From: Ariolimax columbianus
Lineage: Eukaryota > Mollusca > Gastropoda > Stylommatophora > Arionidae
Direction of reading: 5' to 3'
Length of the DNA stretch: 64,000 bases
NCBI GenBank assembly: GCA_036924085.1
Contig: JAVGWX010000002.1
Coordinates: forward strand, 52,712,605-52,776,604
The notes below the pieces were generated by a model. That model worked only from the letters and a program-made list of their open reading frames with translations, had not been told where the DNA came from and searched no databases. How positions within the stretch are numbered: position 1 is the stretch's first letter; each line of letters starts with the position of its first letter. A program made the position numbers and the translations under genes. Shown here piece by piece: positions 38,807 to 50,800 of this stretch.

Positions 38807-41800
38807 TGTAACATGTTGCGCATTGCTCATGTTCCTTCGGCGTGCAGTAATAATGAGTAAACAAACCACTTGATAATTCTCAATTTTACATTGAATGTAT
38901 TTGTTTAGAAGTCAGTTTCTGTCTCATGTTGGACATTTATATTCTTTTCTTTATTACTTTTTCACTCTTCCCCTTCTGATGTCCAGATTCATTCCTGACA
39001 TTTAAAAGTGGTAATTAACTGTTCTCTAATTTAGGAAGCTAAAGAGAAAAAATAATGACAAAAAGAAGAGGACCAGAAGAAATAGCAGAAGAAGAATAGT
39101 ACTGACACACAAAAAGCGGCTATATCTGGTAACCTCGATTTGCTTCTGCTCTGGTCACTGAACATGACAGGATGTGTAAATTGTACAAGTTGTCATGGAC
39201 AATACCGTCAGGGACGAAGTGTAGCAATTCTAACTTGTGATGTCTTATCATTTTGTAAATTAGACTGAACTGATTCTTTTCTCTCAGCGTTGTCTTCTTT
39301 AACTGTAAATCAGGTACCAATTTACAGCTAAGCACGACATACTAACAACATCTCCCCCGTCCATGCGCCGTTGTGTTTCATACCTGGTTGAGACGAGCCA
39401 GTGACACAGGTGAAATACACATTAATTGAATAATTTAGTACTCGAAGCGTCGATACGCGGGTGCGGATCGTAGTGGTAGTAGCTAATTTCTCGCCATTAA
39501 ATGGCCAATGTCAGCTGACGAGACTAAGCACTGACTGTAGGATTTGTTAGCACAGGACAATCAACATATTCATCTTTCACTCGAGATGCTAATAAACAGA
39601 ATCGCATCGTCGCCCGAGTGTTTCCCAAAATGGATCATTGTTTCCTTTCCAAAGGTCGTAAATGGGGATCAAGAAAAGTTATGCTGAGGTTGGTGACTCC
39701 ACTATGAAAAACCATTGCCACTGAAACCACATTATTGCTGGACAGCTATGGGATAATATCAACATAACAACAACAAACCACATTATTGCTGGACAGATAT
39801 GGGATAATATCAACATAACAACAGCAAACCACATTATTGCTGGACAGCTATGGGATAATATCAACAAAACAACAACAAACCACATTATTGCTGGACAGAT
39901 TTGGGATAATAACCACAAAACAAAAACAAAAACCACAATGTAAAATAAATGGATTCAAGATTCTCTAAAAGCGAAATAGGTCAATCTAAATATAGTGTTG
40001 GGCCCTATGCTCCAACATCTGGAGTAACAGGTAAATGATGCTGGGGTGTGTCCCTATAGTTTCTCGAACCCGGTATAATTACCAAAAAAGCGACAGAGCT
40101 CTAACCGTCTAACCATAGTTCTTCTCGGAAAAACTGTGTACAGTCACTTAACGTTAAACATTTCTGCTCACATGTCTGGTGGATGGCCTTTGCGAAGTCG
40201 GAGGTGCATTCGCTCACTATCTGCCTCCCAGATGATAATCTCTCCGTCATAGCTGGCAGTAGCCAGGAAGTTTGGTGGAGCGTAGTCTAAGGTCAAGATG
40301 TCTTCCTTGTGTAGTTGACCGCCATTCCACAATGTCTCGGCTGGTAGGTACTTGTTCTACAGACACAAAAGTCAAAGTGACTTCATCATAAAGCTTTTCT
40401 ATGTATATGATGTGTGTTCAAAAAGTATCCGACCTTTGGATCGGAAAAATACAATTACTCACCTAGAAGTTTGAAACCATAATCTCATTCAAAGTATTCT
40501 CCTTGGGACTCCACCCACTTATCACAGGGGTACCGCCATTGTTGGAAGCTTTTCAGGAAGGTCTCTTTGGGAATTGAGTACAGCTGGGTTGTCGCATTCC
40601 GAATAATGTCTTCTCGTGACTCAAATCGAGTCACTATCAGCGGAGTTTTCAACTTGAGGAACAGCCAAAAGTTGCAAAGGGCCATGTCGGAAGAATAAAG
40701 AGCCTGGCGAACCAGAGGAAGGTTGTGTTTGGCAAAGAAATCCTGAACCAGATGCGAAGAATGGGCAGGTGCGTTGTCATGATGAAGCTACCAAATTCTC
40801 TTTGCCCACAGGTCCGGACGTTTGAGTCGAGCAGCATCACGATGGCGACGGAAGACCTACAGGTAGTACTTTTTAGTAATGTTTTGACCTTGTGGTGCGT
40901 ACTCATGTTGCATAACTCCAGGGGAGTCCGAAAAACGGTAAACAAGACTTTGATATTGCAGCGCACCTGCCTCGCTTTTTTCTGCTTCAGGAAAGATGAA
41001 TGTCTCCACAGTAATGTCTACGGCTTGGCTTCAGGAATGATGAATGTCTCCACTGTGACGGCTGCGGCTTGGCTTCAGGGATGATGAATGTCTCCACTGT
41101 GACGGCTGCGGCTTGGCTTCAGGGATGATGAATGTCTCCACTGTGACGGCTGCGGCTTGGCTTCAGGGATGATGAATGTCTCCACTGTGACGGCTGCGGC
41201 TTGGCTTCAGAGATGATGAATGTCTCCACTGTGACGGCTGCAGCTTGTTTTCCGGATCGTCACCGAAAGCCTGTTGAATCATCCAAATGGTTTCCACTTG
41301 AGTATCGCCTAGCTTAATTTGATGCAATGCCCCTGCTCAATTCTGTCCGACATTTCGTGGTTTTCCGGCGGTTGCTCACTGAAAGGCTGACTGCCAGCAA
41401 TTACGGCAATCTGCGGGCGGGAACGAATTAACGCATGCGCATGAAGGTCTGTTATACCTTCCTGCAAGGAAAAACATACTGATGAGACATGTTTGTATAT
41501 ACTGGCAAGCCCTCCACCTCGACTTCCCCATAGCCCTCTTTGGAAAGGGACTAATTTTCTTGGCAGTCTAGCTAAGGAGGTGGAAGATCGACTTGTTCCC
41601 CGTAGTACTGAGCGTCACGCAGATACAACCAAGCATAGCACAACCGCCCGGAGGACCCAGGTCCACCTTCATCATCACGCTCGGGATGTCAGGATAGCTA
41701 CTGCAACCCGCCACTAGACGTCCTTTTCAAGGCGCAAAACAGAGTTAACCTACACATTATGGCCATTGCAGTCGTACATGTCTAACTACCTCCATGGAAG

Positions 41801-44800
41801 TCTCCGTACACGTCATGTGCAAAACTTGCCGCATTGGCCAACTCTCCATATTGGGGCTGTACCTTCCCATGGTTGGCGGAAGGAGACGCAGCGATTCAAG
41901 TCTGTAGGACATTTTCTTGATGATTATTTTCTCCAAAAGCTTGCCTATCGTACAAGTATTCTGCATGGTGAGGTAATTCATGTAAATGCGGTTTGATCCG
42001 AGTTTTACCTTCACCGAGCATGTCGACAGTGTGGTTATGGCAGCTAGGAAGGGTTTGGTCGGAGTCTTACCTTCACCGAGCATGTCGACAGTGTGGGTAT
42101 GGAAGCTAGGACGGATTTGGTCGGAGTCTTACCTTCATCGGGCATGTCGACAGTGTGGGTATGGAAACTAGGAAGGGTTTGGTCGGAGTCTTACCTTCAC
42201 CGGGCATGTCGACAGTGTGGGTATGGAAGCTAGGAAGGGTTTGGTCGGAGTCTTACCTTCACCGGGCATGTCGACAGTGTGGGTATGGAAGCTAGGAAGG
42301 GTTTGATCCGAGTTTTACCTTCACCGAGCATGTCGACAGTGTGGTTATGGAAGCTAGGAAGGGTTTGATCCGAGTTTTACCTTCACCGAGCATGTCGACA
42401 GTGTGGTTATGGAAGCTAGGAAGGGTTTGGTCGGAGTCTTACCTTCACCGGGCATGTCGACAGTGTGGTTATGGCAGCTAGGAAGGGTTTGATCCGAGTC
42501 TTACCTTCACCGGGCATGTCGACAGTGGTTATGGAAGCTAGGAAGGGTTTGGTCGGAGTCTTACCTTCACCGAGCATGTCGACAGTGTGGGTATGGAAGC
42601 TAGGAAGGGTTTGGCCGCTGTGACGGTGATGGCCTTGGTAGACTGGGAGCAGTATAATCTCGTTCTAATGTATCAGGGGTTGGTCCTTTCCGTGATCGAC
42701 TATACTCTGGCGATCCTGACTCTGTCACACGATAGGTTAGCGCGGATACAGAATGCGGTCATGCAGATCATTCTGGGGTGCACAAGAGACACACCAAGTA
42801 GGGCAATGCGATATCTCCTTGATTTTCCATCCATGGAAGAGAGGATAATGAGTTGGCGTGCGCGTGCCTACCTCCAAGTGAGCGCTGATCCATAACATCC
42901 ATTACCCGGGAACCATGGGAGCGAAAAGGGCAGCAGGCTTGAAGAGTTAGACCAAGGACATTGCGCAACAGGTGTGTTCGCTTCATGATATTGAACCTAG
43001 TGAAGATTGAGTACGAGTGACAGCAGAATGTGGCACGTCCTTTTCAGTCTGTGTCACACTGGACAAAGGGTAGAGACAGACAAATCCAGGGTTTGTGGAA
43101 GCAGACATTCAGTCTGTGTCCCACTGGACAAAGAGTGTAGACAGAAAAATTCAAAGGTGGTAGAAGCAGAAGTTCAATCCTTTATTTTTGAGTTTGTTTC
43201 TGACCGTGATGTTCTCATTTACACGGACGGGTCTGTTGTGCGGCATACGCACAGCTCATTGGCGTTTACTGCTCAGGTAGGAGAGACAACGGTGAAGGAG
43301 GACAGCGGCACGTATGCAATGGGGACACGTAGTCTGACCATGGAGATCTTTGCAGAGACTAAGGCAGTTGTTTGGCTGGAGACACAGACATTTGCCCACG
43401 CATGCTTTCTCAGCGATTCCATGAGCATGCCCAGGATGAGATGGGCTGGGGTCTTGAGTATCTGACAAGAACAAGACTGACAAGACTATGGTTCATTTTC
43501 GTGCCAGATCACGCGGGTGTAAAGCGAAACAAACGAGCTGACATGCTTGCAGGTAGAGCTACTGTGGAAAGAGGACGAGCAATGGACCGAGCTGATATTC
43601 TGGATGCCCTTAGAAAAGCGGAACGGTTAAATGTTTCGAGCAATGACGCTGACCAGACTGCAAGAAAGTCAGCTCACAAGAGGGAGAGCCAGACAAGAAC
43701 ATTACACTGGAAACCAAAGGAGACTAGTGAACCAACACAAAACTGGTGTCGAGAGCCGACATACGCTGGGGGATATACTGAAGACGAGAGCTGAGCATCT
43801 TTGGAGTTGTTCGATGTGAGGCTCATCTGTCGACTAACTAACTAACATTATGGTCATTCATAACAACAATAACAACCCCTGCACCACATGATAAGCCCTA
43901 ACGCGATTCAATGACTGAGAGAAGTTGGTAAAGTTTAACACGTCACTGACAGCTCACCTCTGCGTCCGAGTCGTTGTAACTGACTATCATCTGATTCCAC
44001 CCTACAGTCAATATGACTTTCTTGTCTGGGAGATGGACAATCCCAGTCACTTCCGCTTCCCCAACTGGCTCGAGCTTGTGTAGAGTATGTCCGTTGTGAA
44101 AGTTCCAGACCTGATAGACAAGACAGGATTTAGCAGATAAAATATGATGTTGTTGTGTTTGTTGTAGTTATTGATGTTTTTGTTGTTCAAATTGTTGATG
44201 TTGTTGTTATTGTCGTGGATATTGTTGTTGTTGTTGAAATTGTTGTTGAAGTTGCTGTTGATATTGTTGTTGAAGTTGATTTTGTTGATATTGTTGTTGA
44301 TGTTGATGATATTGTTGTTGATTTTGTTGATATTGTTGTTGATTTTGTTGATATTGTTGTTGATTTTGTTGATATTGTTGTTGATTTTGTTGAGGATGAT
44401 ATTGTAGTTGATGATATTGTTGTTCATATATATTGTTGTTGATTTTTATGATATTGTTGATGATGTTGTTAAAGTTGTTCTTGGTGACAATATTGTTGTT
44501 GATGTTGTTGTTGATGATAATGTTGTTGATGTTGTTGTTGATATTATTTTTTATGTTGTTGATATTCTTGTTGAAATATTATTTTATGTTGTTGAAATTG
44601 GTGTTGATGATAGTGTTCTTGATGTTGTTAATGTTTCTGTTGATATTGTTGCTGTTGATACTGTTATTGATAGTATTGTTGTTTCTAGTGTTGTTGAAGT
44701 TGTTGTTCCTGATGTTGTTGCTGTTGATATTGTTAATTATGTTTCGTGCTGTTTATGGTGACGTCTGTTGTTTGAAGCACTACTCGTGTTGATATCTTCA

Positions 44801-47800
44801 TTTTTAACGATGTTTCCCTTGTAGCGGGTTACAGTGACTTTTAAAACGTCGGGAGGAACACCCTAAATGATTTTTCTAGACACTGTCTGACTTCTCATTA
44901 GGTTTGCAAACATGGAGATGACATCATCGATCCATACCTCGTTGACCAGGCTGCAGGATAACAGATGGAGACTGGTCAACATGTTTTCCTGGCCATTAAC
45001 GCTAGTGTTCCCACACACACTGGCTCTATTTCGAGCTTCTTGTGCCCCGCGCTGTAAAATACACCTACCCACAACTTGTCCCAAACAAACTAATTTATTA
45101 AGGCTGTATGTTGAAAATAAACGTTGTTTCTGTACACCAGTTTACTTATGCTAAATCATCATTCATTTTGTTAAAGGTTGTTCTTCGTAGCTTCTTCTTC
45201 TGGGTTGAGTTACTGCACAGTGAAGCCAAGAAATCCATGACTTTCACAAAATGTGTTTGCTATACTCGGCTGAAATGATACTTGGGTATTAGGAAATGTG
45301 ATAATTAGAGAATAATATCTCTTTTCCAATTCCGATTTCAAAATAACATTCATCATCATCATTATCAATGTTCTTTAAGTGCCAAAAGAGACGCATATGG
45401 TCGAAACATGACCTCCTGGTCGAAACAAGTGCTCTTGCGTTGATTTGTGTAACGTCACTCTTTTCAATTATGTTGTTAAAGCGGAGCCCTCTCTGACGAC
45501 AGTCTTGTTAAGTTTCTTTCAGCCTTCCTCTTTTCCTGCTGCCAGATAATGACCACAAAAATGCTTGCAGAGAGTTGCTGTCCATTCTAAGGACATGACC
45601 GATATATGACCATCGTTATTTTCCTAAGTGGTCAACAAACATATTGTTGGTTTATGACTTCTCTAATTGTTTTGTTGGTTATGAATTCCTCCCAGCCAAT
45701 GTTCAACTGTGTTCCAAGACACTTATTCCCAAACACATTGAGTTTTATTTTCCAATGACTTTGTTATTTTCTAGCATTCACATCCAGCCAAACATTTTGG
45801 CAAATAATGAATAGATGGCACGATTCTATAGGACCTTAATTTCGCAAATGACCTTGCGCTCTTATATAAAAAGCACAAAATAAGTTTCATCAGAACAAAT
45901 AGAACTTCGAATCAATGCTTCTAAGATCAAAGTCATGAATTTCACCAACAAACCTGCTATTATTCAGTTGCATGGAGAGATTGTATAAACAGTTGACAGT
46001 TCCGCCTTTCTGGAAAGCTGGATGACTCATACATCAGATATATGTAGGGACATTTTTACTGGCATTATTCTAGACGGAGGTGCATTTACCCAACTAACAG
46101 GCTTCTGGAATCAAAATCAGGGTGCGAGCACACCAAACGCAGATTGTTAACTCCAACGAATTACCAATATAACATTACGCGCCACCATTGTTGAGCTTTG
46201 CATGTGGCGCTTCATCAAACTGTAATTTGTATTCGGCAAAATGGCGTTCACTGGAGAAGGAAGTGTGATCATATTTCTTCGACAAAACAAACACTAGGCT
46301 ACAAAACGACTGCTTGAGGTGTTTCCAACCAAAAGATAGACTTCAGAACTTTTGTTGAACTTTGGAAAGCCCTTGCTGAACGCGCACTATGCTCACCCAT
46401 GACAGTATCGATAATGTTAACAAGCGAGCTCAAAGTAAAAAAACACATCCGTAATGACGTCTTTCCCGAAGTGAATGTGCTGCTCAAGCTCGATGGACAC
46501 AATCGTCAAAAAGCTGTTGCGTCGCTACAGCTATTACATAAAGTGAGTTTCATATTTGTTCAGGTATGGAACACGTGTTGCTCGGCCTACTGATAGCCGG
46601 AATGATCCAGTGCTTGGACCGACTGCCGCCGCATATTTGATCAGGTATGGAACACGTGTTGCTGGGCCTACTGATAGCCGGAACGATCCAGTGCTTGGAC
46701 CGACTGCCGCCGCATATTTGATCAGGTATGGAACACGTGTTGCTCGGCCTACTGATAGCCTGAACGATCCAGTGCTTAGACGGACTGTCGCAGAAAAAGA
46801 AAGATATTTACTAATGGCTTGCACCAACAAAACAACAGTTCAGCAAAATAGTAATTATGTCTGTTGGTGTCTCATCTATGAAAATCAGTTTATCACCAGG
46901 CCCTTTAAACACACATGTCAACAACAACAGGCTCAAATTGGTGCAAGATTTCAAATACTTGGGAAGCATGTTTACCACGGACGGACGATTGGACAGAGAA
47001 ATCGAAACCAGATGTCAGAAAGCAACTGCAGCAGTCTACCAACTGTCACAACTACTCAAACATTAGAACATCAGTTTAGAAAAAAATGGCAACTGATAAA
47101 CAATATTTTCTTACCAACTCTGTGCTACAAGTGCCAAACCTGGCTTCTGTCCAAGGCACAGGGAAAGACAATTGCAGCTTGTGAAATGAGATGATAGAGA
47201 AAAGTCATCATCGTAACCAGAAAGGACGGAATGAAAAATGAAGACATCCCAAACAATTGTGGCAACAACATCCGCCCAAGAACATAAACAGAATGTAAAT
47301 TGGTTTTTCCATCTCATGAGAATGAAACCAAATCGGCTGACATTCAAAATAGACAACAGTAGCAGATCGGAGATCGGAGCAAATGGGATACCACGAGATA
47401 AATGGATGGACATAATCAAAGGCATCCCAGCATGGGCTCACAGCAGCCGCAGCGACACATTTGGCCCAAATACGAGACCTCAGCTCCCCCTTACGCTTCA
47501 TGGCATCACGGGAAGGATAAAGTATCTACTGTGTGGTGTCTCAACACGGGACCATGCTGGGATTCATTTTGTTCAACATGGTACCAAGGTAGATTACGAT
47601 TACTGCGGTAACGAATTGTTGATGAAGTACTTTCTTTTTGACAGGAGGAGAGTGGCAGATTGTTTGTGACAGGAGGAGAATGTCAGATTGTTTGTGACAG
47701 GAGGAGAATGTCAGATTATTTGTGAGAGGAGGAGAATGTCAGATTCTTTCTGACAGGAGGAGAATGTCAGATTCTTTCTGACAGGAGGAGAATGTCAGAT

Positions 47801-50800
47801 TGTTTGTGACAGGAGGAGAATGTCAGATTGTTTGTGACAGGAGGAGAATGTCAGGTTCTTCCTGACAGGAGGAGAATGTCAGATTCTTTCTGACAGGAGG
47901 AGAATGTCAGATTCTTTCTGACAGGAGGAGAATGTCAGATTGTTTGTGACAGGAGGAGAATGTCAGATTGTTTGTGACAGGAGGAGAATGTCAGATTGTT
48001 TGTGACAGGAGGAGAATGTCAGATTGTTTGTGACAGGAGGAGGATGTCAGATTGTTTGTGACAGGAGGAGAATGTCAGATTGTTTGTGACAGGAGGAGGA
48101 TGTCAGATTGTTTGTGACCGGAGGAGGATGTCAGATTGTTCATCTTCCAGCAAGCTCGTGCTCATCATGCTGGAGATATACTTGCGCTGCTCACTCTGGA
48201 GACACCTGAATTTATTGGACCGAATGTATGACCACCATATGGTGCAAAATAATGTCTATTGAACAAAAAATCGGCAACATGGGTAAGTGGATAAAGCAGG
48301 ATTAGGATAGGCTAGAACAGCTGCACAATTGATGCGTGAGTGAGAAACTGATGTATCATACTTCACGTAAGTTTTGCAGATGGCGTGAACATTCTGATCA
48401 CCAACTAAAATGTGCAAAATGTAGGTAAACATTGTATCGCTATTGTCATCAAATGTTATGATAATTGTGATATTTCCAGTTGAGTTTTTCTAAATATATT
48501 AAACGGTCGTGTATTTCCTGGCCTTACACTGTACTGACGACGTATTTTTGGTAGCGGATTACATTGGCTTTTCCTGCATTCTGAGGCATACTTCATAAAG
48601 TGGACCAGCGTCATTCTGGCTGTAGTGCCCTCAGCAGGCTCACTACTATGGGGATTACAGTGCCGATTCACACCTTTTTCGCCAGACTGCAGTGACATAA
48701 GTTTATTGTACATCAGTTGAACTTTCACAATCGCTCTAATTCTTAAAGCGTAGATACAACGCTGTATTTGGCTACCACCACCAGATATTAGGAATATCTG
48801 ATTCCAATCATTTATTGTGTGGTGATTTAATAGCCTCGGATTTTACATAGTGAGGTTGCTCAACCATCTTGAAAAAAGGCAATGGTGGTCCCATAGGAAA
48901 ATCTGCTGTCGGGGATGAAGTATTGTAGATGCTAATGTAATAGATCTCGGCTTTTTTGTAGGTGGGGAAATCAGTTGTATTCTTAGCTGCTTTGGCTTTC
49001 TCAAATGTAAGACATAGTCGTATTTACAGCTGGGTCTGCTGGAGCGTGGCGATAACGGGAATCGTACTCGGCATATTTGCCATGACAAGTGAGTGCTCTA
49101 CCTCTCAGATTCTCACGTTCTTGTTTATCTAGTCTAAAACATAAACTGATTTACTGAATGTTTAGACCTTGTGATTTTCTACTGGCTAGTGACCTGTGTA
49201 TCAGAGACATGCATGTACCTTGACTGTCCCATTCCTGGCCCCGGATATCAGGCGCCTGTAGCTAGAATCGAATGTCAAGAACGTAATCTCTTCTCCTTCA
49301 TGAGCATTAGACAATACAGTCGACTTGTTCCCTGTCTCAACGTCCCACACCGCGATAGTGGAAGAGTCAGAGCCGGTCACAACCTGCAGATGTAGGCATT
49401 TCTGAGTCATGTGACATGAGAAAGTATAATTTAGTGATTTCTTAACCATATTCTGCTCTTGTGACACTTTTTTAAACCAATCCTATATATATAAAAATGG
49501 ATCTAATTTGGGTATTGAATCTATCTAGTTTGTATTATATTATCAAGAATCGGTAACTCTGAACTCCTGGCAGACATATTGATGTCCAGCCTCATTTACC
49601 AAATGGCTTGCTCGTTGTACCCACTACTGATTTGTGCCCTCTAAGGATCCTTGCCTGCAGTCTGTGGATTATTGGCTCGTCGATTGCAGTGTCCACCCGT
49701 AATTGGCGATTATTTATTAACCTCATAACCTCACCCATACACAGGTCGTATATTCCCGATATGTAGTATGCCTTCCAGTCTAAGATAAGTCCTTTCATGA
49801 AGACGAGACTTGGAGATCCACACCAGCCATTAACAGTTTTAGGTCTCTATGTATGTTATTAACTCAACGTATAGCTAGCTAGCTGGTCCTGGAAACCACT
49901 ACCACTACAAATGTTCGGGTATAGGTCCCTGAAACCACCACAAATACTTGAGTACAGGTCCTTAGAATCACCACCACCACAAACTCTCGGGTACAGGTCC
50001 TAAAAACCACCACCACCACAAATTCTCGGGTACAGGTCCTAAACACCACCATCAACACAAATTCCCGGGTACAGGTCCTAAAAACCACCACCACCGCAAA
50101 TTTTCTGGTACAGGTCCTAAAAACCACCACCACCACAAATGTTCGGGTACATGTTCTAGACAAAGGGGCATGTGTAGTGGTAACCATGTGCTTCACATTG
50201 AGCGAAAGGCGAACCAATCATACCAAATAACATATACATCAAGTGTTCGTAATTCAAGACCTCCTGCAAGATGGCCAACAGTACCGGGGGCCTCCATGTT
50301 CCTTCAGTACCTAAAAATGACAAAGTAGATAATAAAGACAATGCTTTTAACGATGATAAATGGAGTTCAGATGCTACTAATTTACTTATCGACATTTCCT
50401 GGATGCTGCTCATACAAGGAACACCTGGTCGAGTGGTACGATGTCGGTTTCTGGCTCGGGAGACATGGATTCGAACCCAGCCAACGCCTATGTTGTTGTT
50501 TTTTTCTGCCAGATAAAGTGAACAGACTCTTCGAACTTCTCAGCAAGTGCAAGTGGCCTTTAACCCTCTACAGTCCAACCTAGTTTACACGATGTTAGTC
50601 TTATTGTTCAAGCCAAGAACAATAACTCTATGTGTTTTAAGGCTAACAGAAAAAAATTCATTATAATTAAAATAATTATTTTTAAGTTTAAAGATACAGC
50701 TTTTGTTTATAAAGTAAATTTAGCTAAACAAAAAGAAATGGTTGATGTGTGACATGTGACCAGATAAATCGGACTGTACGTGGTGCTACACTAGTTGACT

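Larger units (their letters stand above)
40398..41460 (-). mobile_element. mariner-type DNA transposon remnant
   Basis: The plus-strand left end reads tgttcaaaaagtatccgacc, a mariner-like terminal sequence. On the minus strand the transposase C-terminus is partly open: SRPG-like [20 protein letters not shown], then [17 protein letters not shown] and [15 protein letters not shown]. Further upstream the region is scrambled and contains the 44-bp array at 40975-41250. No intact catalytic triad is seen. Confidence 0.75.
41768..43844 (+). mobile_element. RNase H LINE insertion with inverted 5' part, internal 62-bp array and target-site duplication
   Basis: Flanked by acattatggccatt at 41754-41767 and acattatggtcatt at 43845-43858 (14 bp, one mismatch). 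The 3' tail is (acta)n. The left 220 bp carry RT sequence on the minus strand. The rest carries RT thumb and RNase H on the plus strand, with most of the RT palm missing between them. Coding potential is destroyed. Confidence 0.8.

Noticed and set aside
44155..44792. Val/Asp- and Leu-rich frames
   Set aside because: Microsatellite (ttg/gat) translation.
49592..49798. 68-codon minus frame ([20 protein letters not shown]), considered as a WD40 exon because of LRGHKS
   Set aside because: No acceptor/donor in phase with exons 5 and 6, which already join directly; probably transposon debris.
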